A DNA stretch of 64,000 nt from Gammaproteobacteria bacterium HGW-Gammaproteobacteria-13 (GTDB lineage Bacteria > Pseudomonadota > Gammaproteobacteria > Pseudomonadales > Pseudomonadaceae), in the NCBI GenBank assembly GCA_002840155.1, contig PGZH01000008.1:248001-312000 (forward strand). Direction: 5' to 3'. Numbering within the stretch: position 1 is the stretch's first letter; each line of letters opens with the position of its first letter. The position numbers and the translations under genes are program-made. This document shows positions 12,092 through 21,354 of this stretch, piece by piece. A model generated the notes under the pieces. The model did no database searches and was not told the DNA's origin. It saw nothing but the letters and a program-made list of their open reading frames with translations.

Positions 12092-13518
12092 GGCTGCGCA
12101 GCCAGAGCAGTCGCCGGGATCTGCAAACGTTGACCGACCTTGATCACATCGCTAACCAGCGAATTGGCGCTGCGCAACGCCGCCAGGCTGACCTGATAAC
12201 GCTGGGCGATCAGCGCCAGGCTCTCGCCGGAACTGACCACATGCTCGCGCGGGCCGAGGGTAATCTTGCCGTTATCCCGCAACCAGGCCACATGGGTGCC
12301 GGGCGGTGGATTTTCATGGAAGAACTGCCGTACGCCCGTAACAATCGAGCGGGCCAACGCCTGCTGGTGGCTGGCCGAAGCGAGTTTCTTGGCCTCATTG
12401 GGGTTGGAGATAAACCCGGTTTCCACCAGGATCGACGGAATATCCGGCGATTTCAGCACCATAAAACCGGCCTGCTCTACCCGCCGCTTATGCAGCGGCG
12501 TCACCCGGCCCATATTGCCCAGCACCTTGTTACCGACGTTCAGGCTGGATGACAGCGAGGCGGTCATCGACAGATCGAGCAGCACCCCGGCGAGCATCTT
12601 GTCCTTGTCGTCCAGGCTGACATTGCCGGCGCCGCCGATCAGGTCCGACTGGTTTTCCGCATCCGCCAACCAGCGCGCGGTTTCCGACGTGGCGCCACGA
12701 TCCGACAGGGCATACACCGAGGCGCCGAAGGCGGCCGCCCGCGGCGCGGCATCGGCATGAATGGAGACAAACAGGTCGGCGCCCTTCTTGCGAGCGATCT
12801 CGGTGCGTTTACGCAGCGGAATAAAGTAGTCACCGGTGCGCACCAGCTCGGCGCGGAAACCCTTCTCGGCATTGATCTGCCGCTGCAATTCCTTGGAAAT
12901 CGCCAGGGTCACATGCTTTTCATACTGGCCTTTGACCGGCGACAGCGCGCCTGGGTCTTCACCGCCGTGCCCGGCGTCGATGGCAATCACGATATCGCGC
13001 TTGCCGTTGGGTATCGGTGTCAGCTTCGGCGGCGCCTGGGTTGTTGTTACCGGCACTTGCGGCGCGGTGGCCACCGTAGTGGTAGGCAGGCTGGGTGCGG
13101 CGCCGCTTTCCTGGTCAAACAGATCGACAACCAGGCGATGGCCGTACTGCTGATTGGGGGCCAGGGTAAAGCTCTTAGGCGTGACCGCCGCAGACAGGTC
13201 AATCACCACGCGCAGGTCATTCGGGGTGCGCTGCGCTGAACGCACGCCAGTGATTGGCGTGTTGCTCAGGGTCAGTTGATCGAAGTTGGTGGCCAGCTTG
13301 GCGCCGCTGACATCAATGACGATGCGATTGGGCGACGACAGCAGAAATACGCTGTGCTGCACCGGGCCGGACAGGTCAAACACCAGGCGGGTGTTATCCG
13401 GCGCACGCCACAACCGCACACTGCGCACATCCGAAGCGGCCATTACATCGGCGGCCAGGGCTACCAATGCCACTCCAATTGCGATGAAACGCGCGCCTAT
13501 GCGCATAGCCAACCCCAT
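12088..13518 (-). CDS. amiB: N-acetylmuramoyl-L-alanine amidase (AmiB/AmiC type)
   Basis: Periplasmic zinc amidase that removes stem peptides from peptidoglycan during daughter-cell separation. The 476 residues have a signal peptide (about 1-28), an AMIN septal-targeting domain (about 35-130), a Pro/Thr linker, an Amidase_3 domain and a C-terminal LysM domain. The Amidase_3 domain carries [19 protein letters not shown] and [12 protein letters not shown]. The ATG at MGLAMRIG begins a good signal peptide; the frame is open 88 codons further upstream, but only as antisense-like sequence inside tsaE. Confidence 0.95.
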   Translation of the reverse strand: MGLAMRIGARFIAIGVALVALAADVMAASDVRSVRLWRAPDNTRLVFDLSGPVQHSVFLLSSPNRIVIDVSGAKLATNFDQLTLSNTPITGVRSAQRTPNDLRVVIDLSAAVTPKSFTLAPNQQYGHRLVVDLFDQESGAAPSLPTTTVATAPQVPVTTTQAPPKLTPIPNGKRDIVIAIDAGHGGEDPGALSPVKGQYEKHVTLAISKELQRQINAEKGFRAELVRTGDYFIPLRKRTEIARKKGADLFVSIHADAAPRAAAFGASVYALSDRGATSETARWLADAENQSDLIGGAGNVSLDDKDKMLAGVLLDLSMTASLSSSLNVGNKVLGNMGRVTPLHKRRVEQAGFMVLKSPDIPSILVETGFISNPNEAKKLASASHQQALARSIVTGVRQFFHENPPPGTHVAWLRDNGKITLGPREHVVSSGESLALIAQRYQVSLAALRSANSLVSDVIKVGQRLQIPATALAAQP

Positions 13519-13525
13519 AATAAAT

Positions 13526-13993
13526 TCATGCCCCGACGGCCAAAGCAGCGCACCAGGTGGTGCCGCGTTCGCATTGCGCCTGCAAACGCAGCGCCCGGCC
13601 GGCCCCATGCGGGCTAATGGTAATGTCCAGGTCAGCCTTTGGCAAAACGCCTGCGCCGCGCTGTGGCCACTCGACCAGGCACAAGGCATCGCCCTCGAAG
13701 TAATCACGAATGCCCAGGTACTCCAGCTCCTCGGCATCCACCAGGCGGTAGAGGTCGAAGTGAAAGGCGCGCAACGCGCCAATCTCGTAGGGTTCCACCA
13801 GGGTAAAGGTCGGGCTTTTTACCGCGCCAACATGCCCCAGGCCGCGAATAATGCCGCGCGACAAGGTGGTTTTGCCGGCGCCAAGATCGCCATGCAGATA
13901 GATCACGCCAACACCGCCGGTCACCTCGGCGATCCGCGCGCCCAGCGCCAGCATCGCCTCTTCGTCGGCGGCAAACAGTTCTAATTCAGACAC
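13526..13993 (-). CDS. tsaE: tRNA t6A37 threonylcarbamoyl transfer ATPase TsaE
   Basis: ATPase of the TsaBDE complex that makes N6-threonylcarbamoyladenosine at tRNA position 37. The P-loop is GDLGAGKTTLSRG; SPTFTLVEPY and HFDLYRL are family signatures. With the GTG start chosen (VSELELF) it has 155 residues, the usual size, and overlaps the nnr end by 13 bases. No ATG fits, so the start is less certain than the gene. Confidence 0.93.
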   Translation of the reverse strand: MSELELFAADEEAMLALGARIAEVTGGVGVIYLHGDLGAGKTTLSRGIIRGLGHVGAVKSPTFTLVEPYEIGALRAFHFDLYRLVDAEELEYLGIRDYFEGDALCLVEWPQRGAGVLPKADLDITISPHGAGRALRLQAQCERGTTWCAALAVGA

Positions 13994-15480
13994 GCAGACT
14001 GCTCCTGCAACAATTGACGAATAACCGCACACATATCACTGGCCGCCAGGCCACGGCCCTGCTGCGCCAACTGCTCGCCGGCACAGGCATGCAGATAGAC
14101 CGCCAGCTGCGCCGCCTCCGGCGCCGGCAGCCCTTGGGCCAGCAGCGCACCGATCAAACCTGCCAATACATCACCCAAGCCGGCGCCGGCCATAACCGGG
14201 TGGCCGCGATCACACAGCCACAAGCCGCCATCCGGCGCGGCAATCAGGCTGCCCGCGCCTTTCAGCACGCACACCGTCTGATAGCGCTGCGCCAAGGCGC
14301 GTGCCGCCGCCGGACGATCCGCCTGCACCTCGGCCGTGCTGAGCCCCAGTAAGCGCGCCGCTTCGCCGGGGTGCGGCGTCAATACAGCACCCGCTGGTAA
14401 CTGGACCTGCGCTTGCGCCAACAGGTTCAGCGCATCGGCATCCCACACCTGTGCCGCACGGCTAATCGCAGCCGCCGATAACAGACTGCGGCCCCAGGCG
14501 CCCTGCCCCAACCCCGGGCCAACCACCCAGACGCTGGCATTCGCGCCCAGTGCCAGCAGCTGATTGGCCGAGGCCACGCCAGCGGCCATCACCTCGGGCA
14601 GACGCGCCTGCGCCGCCGACAAATGCTCACCACGGGTCGCCAGGCTAACCAACCCAGCACCGGCGCGCAGGGCACTTTGTGCAGCCAGCAGGCCGGCACC
14701 GGCAAAACCACGATCACCGCCGACCACCAGCACATGGCCCAACTGGCCCTTGTGCACGCCGGGCGAGCGTGCCGGCAACTGCGGCAAGCTGGCCTGCGCC
14801 AGTCGCTGTGCGCTAAAGGACTGGGCGGCAACCAGGGCCACATCGGCCTGCAGGTCGTCAAACTGCAATTCACCCCGATAATCCGCCGACTGCCCGGTAA
14901 ACAGGCCCAGCTTGAGGCCGATCAGGGTTACCGTCAGCTCTGCACGCACGGCAACGCCCAGCACTTGGCCGGTATCGGCGCAGAGCCCGGACGGAATATC
15001 CACCGCCAGCACCGGCAGGCCGCTGACATTCAACAGGCGGATGGCCTGGGCATACGGCTCGCGCACCGCACCCTGCAAACCAGTGCCGAGCAAAGCATCA
15101 AGCACCACGCCTTGCAGCTCGGCGCACTCGCTCCAGGGCTGCACCGCCACCCCGGCGGCCAGCGCCTGATCACGGGCCAATGCTGCATCGCCCTGCAGCT
15201 GCGCCGCATCACCGACCGCCAACACCTGCACCTGCCAGCCCGCACGCAGCGCCAAAGCAGCCACCAGATAACCATCACCCGCATTGTTGCCGCGCCCAGC
15301 AAGCACCGTCAGCACGCCTGCATCCGGCCAACGACGGCGCAGGGCACGCCAGATAGCATGCGCGGCGCGACTCATCAGCTCGAAACCCGGCGTGCCGGCA
15401 GCGATCAATCGCGCGTCCAGCTCGCGCACTTGTGCGGCGCTGTACAGCGGCAGAGGAAGATTGTCAGGCGAATGCAGCAT
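13981..15480 (-). CDS. nnr: Bifunctional NAD(P)HX epimerase / ADP-dependent dehydratase
   Basis: Repairs hydrated NAD(P)H. The N-terminal YjeF_N domain (about residues 1-210) epimerises the R and S forms; its motifs are GRGNNAGDGYLVA and VDIPSGL. The C-terminal ribokinase-like domain dehydrates S-NAD(P)HX (motifs LTPHPGEAARL and GAGLGDVLAGLIG). There are 499 residues. The ATG chosen (MLHSPDNLPLPLYSAAQ) is 60 bases from the divergent queG start. Upstream codons in frame run into queG and are not used. Confidence 0.95.
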   Translation of the reverse strand: MLHSPDNLPLPLYSAAQVRELDARLIAAGTPGFELMSRAAHAIWRALRRRWPDAGVLTVLAGRGNNAGDGYLVAALALRAGWQVQVLAVGDAAQLQGDAALARDQALAAGVAVQPWSECAELQGVVLDALLGTGLQGAVREPYAQAIRLLNVSGLPVLAVDIPSGLCADTGQVLGVAVRAELTVTLIGLKLGLFTGQSADYRGELQFDDLQADVALVAAQSFSAQRLAQASLPQLPARSPGVHKGQLGHVLVVGGDRGFAGAGLLAAQSALRAGAGLVSLATRGEHLSAAQARLPEVMAAGVASANQLLALGANASVWVVGPGLGQGAWGRSLLSAAAISRAAQVWDADALNLLAQAQVQLPAGAVLTPHPGEAARLLGLSTAEVQADRPAAARALAQRYQTVCVLKGAGSLIAAPDGGLWLCDRGHPVMAGAGLGDVLAGLIGALLAQGLPAPEAAQLAVYLHACAGEQLAQQGRGLAASDMCAVIRQLLQEQSACLN

Positions 15481-15540
15481 GCGTCGGCTCCGATGTCTGG
15501 CAGAATTATACCCACCTGCGCCCCGGTTACCCGCCCTCAT

Positions 15541-16602
15541 ATGAACACTGACACCCTTGACCTTGCCGCCCTCGCCCAGTCGATCAAAGACTGGGGCCGC
15601 GAGCTGGGCTTTCAGCAGGTCGGGATTGCCGATGTGCAACTGGGCGAACACGAGGCGCACCTGCAGCGCTGGCTGGACGCTGGTTACCAGGGCGAGATGG
15701 ACTATATGGCCGCCCACGGCAGCAAACGCTCGCACCCGGAGGAACTGGTACCCGGCACCCTGCGCGTGGTGTCGCTACGCATGGACTACCTGCCCGGCGA
15801 CACGCAGATGGCTCAGCGCCTCGCCCAGCCAGAGAAGGCCTACGTATCGCGCTACGCCCTGGGCCGTGATTACCACAAGCTGATCCGCAAACGTCTGCAG
15901 CAACTGGCTGAACGCATCCAGCAGCAGATCGGTCCGTTCGGCTATCGCGCCTTTGTCGACAGCGCGCCCGTGCTGGAAAAAGCCATCGCCGAGCAGGCCG
16001 GGCTCGGCTGGATCGGCAAAAACACCCTGGTGCTTAATCGCAAGGCCGGCAGCTACTTCTTTCTCGGCGAGCTGTTTGTCGACCTGCCACTGCCGGTGGA
16101 CCCGCCCCATGCCAGCGAGCATTGCGGACGTTGCACCGCCTGTATGGATATTTGCCCGACCGCCGCCTTTGTCGGCCCCTATGTGCTGGACGCGCGGCGC
16201 TGTATTTCCTACCTGACCATCGAACTCAAGGGCTCAATTCCAGAGGAGCTGCGCGCGCCCATCGGCAACCGGGTGTTCGGCTGCGACGACTGCCAGATGG
16301 TTTGTCCGTGGAACCGTTTTGCCAAACCCAGCACGCAGAGCGACTTCCAACCGCGCCATAGCCTGGACAACGCCGAGCTGGCCGAGCTGTTCTGCTGGAG
16401 CGAAGATGAGTTCCTCAGCCGCACCGAGGGCTCGCCACTGCGCCGCGCCGGCTACGAGCGCTGGCTGCGTAACCTGGCCGTCGGCCTGGGTAATGCACCC
16501 TCCAGCATCCCGGTGCTGGAAGCGCTCAAGGCGCGCCGCGAGCACCCATCAGAACTGGTTCGCGAGCATGTCGAGTGGGCCCTGGCGCGTCACGGCCTGT
16601 AA
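15541..16602 (+). CDS. queG: Epoxyqueuosine reductase
   Basis: Cobalamin-dependent [4Fe-4S] enzyme that reduces epoxyqueuosine to queuosine in tRNA, the last step of queuosine synthesis. It has the N-terminal DUF1730 domain and two cysteine clusters, CGRCTACMDICPTAAF and CDDCQMVCPWNR. A short HEAT-like tail ends the protein. There are 353 residues from the ATG at MNTDTLDLAA. A long open frame extends upstream but is the shadow of nnr. Promoters for both divergent genes must fit in the 60-base gap. Confidence 0.96.
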   Translation: MNTDTLDLAALAQSIKDWGRELGFQQVGIADVQLGEHEAHLQRWLDAGYQGEMDYMAAHGSKRSHPEELVPGTLRVVSLRMDYLPGDTQMAQRLAQPEKAYVSRYALGRDYHKLIRKRLQQLAERIQQQIGPFGYRAFVDSAPVLEKAIAEQAGLGWIGKNTLVLNRKAGSYFFLGELFVDLPLPVDPPHASEHCGRCTACMDICPTAAFVGPYVLDARRCISYLTIELKGSIPEELRAPIGNRVFGCDDCQMVCPWNRFAKPSTQSDFQPRHSLDNAELAELFCWSEDEFLSRTEGSPLRRAGYERWLRNLAVGLGNAPSSIPVLEALKARREHPSELVREHVEWALARHGL

Positions 16603-16626
16603 CGAATACAGCTGTGCTCGCAGGTC

Positions 16627-16652
16627 GTAGGATGGGTTATCACCCATCCTAC
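16627..16652. repeat. Perfect hairpin of the GTAGGATGGGT family
   Basis: The 11-bp arms GTAGGATGGGT and ACCCATCCTAC enclose a TATC loop, 25 bases after the queG stop. The same sequence with a shorter partner arm lies at 31945-31967 inside the miniature element described there. It forms the left part of a module shared by the two sites. Confidence 0.8.
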
Positions 16653-16663
16653 GTATTGAACGT

Positions 16664-16708
16664 AAAAAGATGCCGCTTCCCTGATAAGGGCGAAGCGGCA
16701 TCTTTTTT
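16664..16708. terminator. Bidirectional terminator between queG and orn
   Basis: A perfect 16-bp stem (AAAAAGATGCCGCTTC with GAAGCGGCATCTTTTT) has A residues on one side and T residues on the other, so it can stop transcription of both convergent genes. The core is nearly identical to a hairpin inside the mobile element at 31892-31932, which suggests it arrived as part of a mobile module rather than evolving here. Confidence 0.9.
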
Positions 16709-16722
16709 CTATTAACAGCGTT

Positions 16723-16740
16723 CCCGCGTAGCGGGCTTTT
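16723..16740 (+). terminator. Second terminator hairpin downstream of queG
   Basis: CCCGC, loop GTA, GCGGG is followed by CTTTT. It directly abuts the end of the shared module (ATTAACAGCGTT, 16711-16722) and may be the original queG/orn terminator that the module landed beside. Confidence 0.6.
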
Positions 16741-16747
16741 GCCTGCG

Positions 16748-17290
16748 TCAGACTTTAAGAAAGTGCTGACGGTAATGCTTCAGCTCGGCAATGGACTCAC
16801 GGATATCGTCCAGCGCCTGGTGCGTGCCCTGCTTCTGGAACGACTCCTTGACCTGCGGCGCCCACAGGCCGGCGAGGATTTTCAGGGTGGAGACATCCAG
16901 ATAGCGGTAGTGGAAGTAGGCTTCCAGGTTCTGCATGTATTTATAGAGGAAGCGCCGATCCTGGCCGATGCTGTTGCCGCAGATCGGTGACTTGCCCTTC
17001 GGCACCCACTGCTCGAGGAAGGCGATGGTCATGGCCTCCGCTTCCGCCGGGCCGATGGTGCTTTCCCGTACGCGCCGGGTCAGGCCGCTCTGTCCGTGAG
17101 TGCGGGTGTTCCACTCATCCATGCCGGCAAGCAGCTCATCACTCTGGTGCACGGCAATCACCGGGCCTTCCGCGAGGATATTCAGGTCGCTGTCGGTGAC
17201 GATGGTGGCCATCTCGATGATGACGTCCGTTTCGGGTTCCAGACCGGTCATTTCCAGGTCGATCCAGATCAGATTCTGCGGGTTCTGCAT
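16748..17290 (-). CDS. orn: Oligoribonuclease
   Basis: 3'-5' exonuclease of the DEDDh family that degrades 2-5-mer RNA and, in Pseudomonas, the c-di-GMP breakdown product pGpG. The catalytic motifs are DLEMTGL (first Asp and Glu), the Asp in [10 protein letters not shown] and [10 protein letters not shown] (His and last Asp). There are 180 residues, the standard length. It converges with queG. Its link to c-di-GMP is relevant because fimX and a PilZ-like gene lie nearby. Confidence 0.98.
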   Translation of the reverse strand: MQNPQNLIWIDLEMTGLEPETDVIIEMATIVTDSDLNILAEGPVIAVHQSDELLAGMDEWNTRTHGQSGLTRRVRESTIGPAEAEAMTIAFLEQWVPKGKSPICGNSIGQDRRFLYKYMQNLEAYFHYRYLDVSTLKILAGLWAPQVKESFQKQGTHQALDDIRESIAELKHYRQHFLKV

Positions 17291-17318
17291 GCGGGGCTCC
17301 TCGGCTAAGGTCGACAGT

Positions 17319-17352
17319 TTAACAGGCCGCCGAAAAACTACTGCGTTCGGCC
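17319..17352. repeat. Fragment of the mutL-miaA palindromic element
   Basis: TTAACAGGCCGCCGAAAAAC followed by TACTGCGTTCGGCC resembles the terminal arm of the 143-bp element at 10053-10195 (minus-strand reading of its right end). Only one arm is present, so this looks like a decayed or solo half. It lies between orn and the methyltransferase gene. Confidence 0.55.
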
Positions 17353-17365
17353 GACAGCATTGCGC

Positions 17366-18145
17366 TCAAGCCGCGCCGCGCATGCGCCACAACAGCAGGC
17401 GGGACTTGCGCCAGTCGTGCAGTTCAATCTGCTGATTCGCCGGCTGTCCCGGCACCTCGAAGGTGTTGCTGATCAACAGACTGCCCGCCGGCATCTGCGC
17501 ACAGGCCTTGGCCCACAGCTCGGGCATCGGCGCAGGCGAGAGGAAGCAATACACCACATCAAACGCCGACAGGTCGCTGCGCCAGAGGTTTTCATAGCGA
17601 ATCTGGCAATTGCCCTGCAACAAGGCGCGCAACCAGGCGATGGCAAAGGACAGCGGCGCGGTCTCCACCCCGACAAACTGCGCCTGTGGATAGTGGCGGG
17701 CCAAGCTCAGCAGCGTGCCGGCCGGGCCACAGCCCAGATCGATAAAGCGAAACTGCGCGGGCTGCTGGTCAAGCAGCGCACGCAGATGCTGACGCGTACC
17801 GGCAGCCGTCAGGTACAGCGGCACCCGCTCGCCAACGCTGTTCCAGTTCAGCAGCAACAACAGGACAAAGCCGCCGAGAAACACCCAGGACGGCAGCGGC
17901 GCACCACTGGCCAGCAGCAGTGCAGGAACAAACAACAGGTTCAATCCGCACCACCAACGCGACAACCCCAGGTAACGCGCCAGTGTGGCCGCCAGCAAGC
18001 CTTGCAACAGGCCGGCCGCCAGCCAGGTCGGCCGCCAGGGCGACAGTTGAGCCGTCAGATACAGCGCAAGACCGATCAGCACGGTCGCGCCCACCTGGGC
18101 AGACAAGGCCAATAGCGCCGGGTAGTGGCGGACAACGCGCAGCAT
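17366..18145 (-). CDS. Membrane-anchored class I SAM-dependent methyltransferase
   Basis: The N-terminal half has about four hydrophobic helices (residues 10-105). The C-terminal half is a Rossmann methyltransferase with motif I FIDLGCGPAGTLLSLA and the acidic residue of VGVETAPL, which should bind SAM. The substrate is unknown. Membrane anchoring suggests a lipid, a quinone-like compound or a membrane protein as acceptor, but this is inference. It lies between orn and rsgA, facing away from rsgA. There are 259 residues, and I can give no gene name. Confidence 0.8.
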   Translation of the reverse strand: MLRVVRHYPALLALSAQVGATVLIGLALYLTAQLSPWRPTWLAAGLLQGLLAATLARYLGLSRWWCGLNLLFVPALLLASGAPLPSWVFLGGFVLLLLLNWNSVGERVPLYLTAAGTRQHLRALLDQQPAQFRFIDLGCGPAGTLLSLARHYPQAQFVGVETAPLSFAIAWLRALLQGNCQIRYENLWRSDLSAFDVVYCFLSPAPMPELWAKACAQMPAGSLLISNTFEVPGQPANQQIELHDWRKSRLLLWRMRGAA

Positions 18146-18264
18146 GCAGATTCCTCAACCGTCCGACCGATGATGCGCCGCAGTTTAGCCGTGCCAGCAG
18201 CTCAATAGGCAGCCCGTGCTAGACTCGCGACCGTTTATTGCGCAATTCAACTCTCGGAAGACCC

Positions 18265-19296
18265 ATGGCCAAACGCCAACTCAACCGCCGGCAAAACTGG
18301 CGTATCGAAAAAATCCAGGGCGAGCGTGCCGCCCGCGCCGCCAAGCGCGAGTCGCAGGCTGTACAAATTCTTGAAGGCGGTGACCTTGGCCCGGAACAGA
18401 CCGGCCTGGTGATCGCCCACTTCGGCGTGCAGATCGAAGTTGAAGCACTGGATGGTGAACTGGCCGGCCAGGTATTCCGTTGCCACCTGCGCGCCAACCT
18501 GCCGACCATGGTCACCGGTGACCAAGTAGTGTGGCGCGCCGGCAACCAGGGCATTGGCGTAATCGTCGCGCAACTGCCGCGCAGCACCGAACTCTGTCGC
18601 CCGGACACCCGCGGCCAGCTCAAACCAGTCGCGGCCAACGTCGACCTGATCGTGATCGTCTTCGCCCCGCTACCCGAGCCCCACGCCAACCTGATTGACC
18701 GTTACCTGGTCGCCGCCGAGCACGCCGGCATCCGCCCGCTGCTGCTGCTGAACAAGACCGACCTGCTGGATGAGCAGAACGCCGTGGCACTCAACCGCAT
18801 GCTCGGCGTGTACCGCGAGCTGGGTTATCCACTGCTGGAAGTGTCTGCCCACGGCGGCGACGGCATGCAACAGCTGCAGAAGCAACTCGATGGCCATGTC
18901 AGCGTGTTCGTCGGCCAGTCCGGAGTGGGCAAGTCGTCGCTGGTCAACAGCCTGTTGCCGGAAGTCGATACCCGCGTTGGCCCGCTCTCCGAGCTGACCG
19001 GCAAAGGCACCCACACCACCACCACCGCGCGGTTGTTCCACTTCCCCGGCGGCGGCGAGCTGATCGACTCCCCAGGGATTCGCGAATTCGGCCTGGTGCA
19101 TGTCAGCCGTGACGATGTCGAAGCCGGCTTTATCGAGTTTCACGACCTGATCGGCCAGTGCCGCTTCCGCGACTGCAAGCACGACCGCGAACCTGGCTGT
19201 GCCTTGCTCAAGGCGTTGGAAGATGGCCGCCTGCACCCGCAGCGCATGGCCAGTTACCGGCATATTCTGGCCAGCCTGCCAGAAGCCGAGTACTGA
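18265..19296 (+). CDS. rsgA: Small ribosomal subunit biogenesis GTPase RsgA
   Basis: Circularly permuted GTPase that checks late 30S subunit maturation. An N-terminal basic tail ([14 protein letters not shown]) and an OB fold precede the G motifs in permuted order: [13 protein letters not shown] and DSPG. A C-terminal zinc site uses Cys and His ([14 protein letters not shown]). There are 343 residues. The ATG at MAKRQ is the family start; the frame opens nine codons earlier. Confidence 0.97.
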   Translation: MAKRQLNRRQNWRIEKIQGERAARAAKRESQAVQILEGGDLGPEQTGLVIAHFGVQIEVEALDGELAGQVFRCHLRANLPTMVTGDQVVWRAGNQGIGVIVAQLPRSTELCRPDTRGQLKPVAANVDLIVIVFAPLPEPHANLIDRYLVAAEHAGIRPLLLLNKTDLLDEQNAVALNRMLGVYRELGYPLLEVSAHGGDGMQQLQKQLDGHVSVFVGQSGVGKSSLVNSLLPEVDTRVGPLSELTGKGTHTTTTARLFHFPGGGELIDSPGIREFGLVHVSRDDVEAGFIEFHDLIGQCRFRDCKHDREPGCALLKALEDGRLHPQRMASYRHILASLPEAEY

Positions 19297-19297
19297 A

Positions 19298-19370
19298 AAA
19301 ATCGCCGGGAGCGATTTTTAACGTCGCGCCGCGACGGCCCGCAGGGTGGCCGCCAGGGATGGCAAGCCAT
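19298..19370 (+). repeat. 73-bp structured dispersed repeat, copy B
   Basis: It starts two bases after the rsgA stop codon and is 62/73 identical to the minus-strand reading of 2237-2309. The three hairpins are AAAATCGC/GCGATTTT, CGTCGC/GCGACG and TGGC/GCCA. Relative to copy A the first stem has a G-C pair turned to C-G, which keeps pairing. Both copies lie downstream of a gene in the transcribed sense. Confidence 0.8.
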
Positions 19371-19377
19371 TCAAGAT

Positions 19378-19406
19378 AAAAAGGCCGCGACATGTCGCGG
19401 CCTTTT
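19378..19406. terminator. Bidirectional terminator between rsgA and motB
   Basis: AAAAAGGCCGCGACATGTCGCGGCC-type hairpin: a perfect stem of AAGGCCGCGA with TCGCGGCCTT, A residues before and TTTT after. It serves the convergent rsgA and motB genes. Confidence 0.9.
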
Positions 19407-19422
19407 GGCATTTAGCTGCAGC

Positions 19423-20439
19423 TCACTCGGCGGGCTGATCGAACTGCAGCACGCCTTCCTCGAAGATATTCAGCCGTTCGCGTAACTGCCCGCCGGGCAA
19501 CGGCTCCGCTCGCGTGGCGGGCGGCGCGATGGCGGGTGCAGCCGGCGGACTACCCGCATCGGCAGGCGGCTCAGCCGCATCACTTTGCCCACCCTCGATG
19601 GCGCGCTGAGCCTTCTTGGTCAGCACCACAATGTCGATACGCCGGTTGACCGGATTGAGCGGTTTCTCCCGATCAAACAAGGCCGACGACGCATAACCCA
19701 CTACCCGCGCCACCTGCTCGTCGTCATAGCCGCCAGCAATCAGCACACGCCGCGCCGCATTGGCACGGTCAGAGGACAGCTCCCAGTTGCCATAGCCACC
19801 ACGGCCGACAAAGGGCGCGGCATCGGTGTGGCCGCTGACGCTGATCTTGTTCGGCACCGCAGCGATGGTGTCGGTCATGGCCAGCAGAATGTCTTCGAAA
19901 TAGGGCTGCAGACGCGCGCTGCCGGAAGCGAACATCGGCCGGTTCTCGGCATCCATGATCTGGATACGCAGGCCATCCTGGGTGATCTCGAAAAGAATCT
20001 GATCCTTGAAGTTCTGCAGCTGAGGGTTTTCCTCAACCTTGTTCTGCAATTCCTGCAGCAGCAATTCCAGGCGCTCACGCTCGACTTCTTCGGCTATCGA
20101 CTCGGCCTGCAGCTTGTCCACATCCGCCTGCGCATCCTCGGCCGGGCTCTTTTCGTCCTGCGGTTCCGGGTTCAGAGTGCGATCAGGGGCCGGCGTCGGC
20201 GTGCCACCCAAGTCAATCACATAGGGGCTGGCACTTTCCGAAAACCCCACAGGGTCCTGAAAGTAGCCGGAAATCAGTTTCTTCTGCTCGGGTGTGGCCA
20301 CCGTCATCAGCCACATCACCAGAAAGAACGCCATCATCGCCGTGGCAAAGTCGGCAAAGGCAATTTTCCAGGCGCCACCATGATGGCCACCGGCAACCTT
20401 TTTGACCCGCTTGACGATAATCGGCTGATTATTTTCCAT
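19423..20439 (-). CDS. motB: Flagellar motor stator protein MotB
   Basis: Inner-membrane protein that anchors the MotA/B ion channel to peptidoglycan. A basic N-terminal tail leads to one membrane helix that carries the essential Asp at residue 30 (AFADFATAMMAF), which binds the coupling proton. An acidic Pro/Glu-rich linker precedes the OmpA-like domain (SGHTDAAPF and NWELSSDRANAARR). The C terminus has an extra Pro/Ala-rich tail. There are 338 residues. motA is 8 bases upstream. Confidence 0.96.
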   Translation of the reverse strand: MENNQPIIVKRVKKVAGGHHGGAWKIAFADFATAMMAFFLVMWLMTVATPEQKKLISGYFQDPVGFSESASPYVIDLGGTPTPAPDRTLNPEPQDEKSPAEDAQADVDKLQAESIAEEVERERLELLLQELQNKVEENPQLQNFKDQILFEITQDGLRIQIMDAENRPMFASGSARLQPYFEDILLAMTDTIAAVPNKISVSGHTDAAPFVGRGGYGNWELSSDRANAARRVLIAGGYDDEQVARVVGYASSALFDREKPLNPVNRRIDIVVLTKKAQRAIEGGQSDAAEPPADAGSPPAAPAIAPPATRAEPLPGGQLRERLNIFEEGVLQFDQPAE

Positions 20440-20447
20440 GCTGCGCC

Positions 20448-21299
20448 TTAGCCCCCACGCATGGCCTGCTCAAGCTCGGTAAAGCTTGGGCGATGCGCAG
20501 GCAACAGCACCTTGCGGGAAAACTCCACAGCCAGCGATGGCGGCATCCCGGAGGCCGAAGCCACCAGACCGGCCTTGATCGCCTCATAGACATTCAGCTC
20601 TTCCTTGGCATCATGCTCGAGAGCTGCGGCCAGGGGACCGAAAAAGCCGTAAGACGCGAGAATCCCGAAGAAAGTACCCACCAGCGCAGTACCGACCTTC
20701 TGGCCGATCTCGGCGTTATCCGCCTCGGCCAGAATCGACATGGTGATCACAATACCCAACACCGCCGCCACGATACCCATGGCCGGCATACCATCGGCCA
20801 CCTTGGCTACAGCATGCGCAGGGTGCTCAATTTCTTCCTTGAGGCTGGATATCTCCATATCGAACAGCCCCTCCAGCTCATGCGGGGCCATGTTGCCGGA
20901 GGACATGATGCGCAGGTAATCGCAGATAAAGGCGGTCATCTGCTGATCTTTGAGAATGCCGGGGTACTTGCTGAAAATCGGGCTGGCGGCCGGGTCTTCG
21001 ACATCGGCCTCGATGGCCATCATGCCTTCGCGGCGGCTCTTGTTGAGAATCTCGTAAAGCAGCTTGAGCACATCAAGGTAATAAGCATGGGTAAAGCGCG
21101 AGCTGAACATGCTCAGCGACTTTTTGAACACATGCATAAAGGCGCTGCCAGGGTTGGCCTGCAGAAATGCCCCCAACGCCGCACCACCGATGATCAAGAT
21201 CTCAAAGGGGTGAACCAACGCCATAAACTGGCCACCGGAGAGGATAAACCCGCCCAGCACACTGGCGAGTACAACAATGATGCCGATGATTTTTGCCAT
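20448..21299 (-). CDS. motA: Flagellar motor stator protein MotA
   Basis: Four-helix inner-membrane protein forming the stator channel with MotB. Helices lie at about residues 3-22, 32-48, 170-192 and 202-224, with a large charged cytoplasmic loop (about 50-165) that acts on FliG. The 283 residues match the MotA family. A second stator pair (motCD) is known in Pseudomonas but is not in the window. Confidence 0.96.
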   Translation of the reverse strand: MAKIIGIIVVLASVLGGFILSGGQFMALVHPFEILIIGGAALGAFLQANPGSAFMHVFKKSLSMFSSRFTHAYYLDVLKLLYEILNKSRREGMMAIEADVEDPAASPIFSKYPGILKDQQMTAFICDYLRIMSSGNMAPHELEGLFDMEISSLKEEIEHPAHAVAKVADGMPAMGIVAAVLGIVITMSILAEADNAEIGQKVGTALVGTFFGILASYGFFGPLAAALEHDAKEELNVYEAIKAGLVASASGMPPSLAVEFSRKVLLPAHRPSFTELEQAMRGG

Positions 21300-21354
21300 A
21301 GAAAGAGACTTGCCAGAGAGGGTAGAAAGGGGCTTTGCAAAACAACCCTTCTAT

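Noticed and set aside
14623-15540. 306-codon upstream extension of the queG frame
   Set aside because: It is the antisense shadow of nnr; conserved QueG sequence begins at 15541.
19158-19379. Small frame whose product resembles part of the frame at 2192-2635
   Set aside because: The similarity (AIFNVAPRRPAGW against AIFSVAWRRPAGW) comes from the 73-bp repeat being read in the same frame, not from a shared gene.
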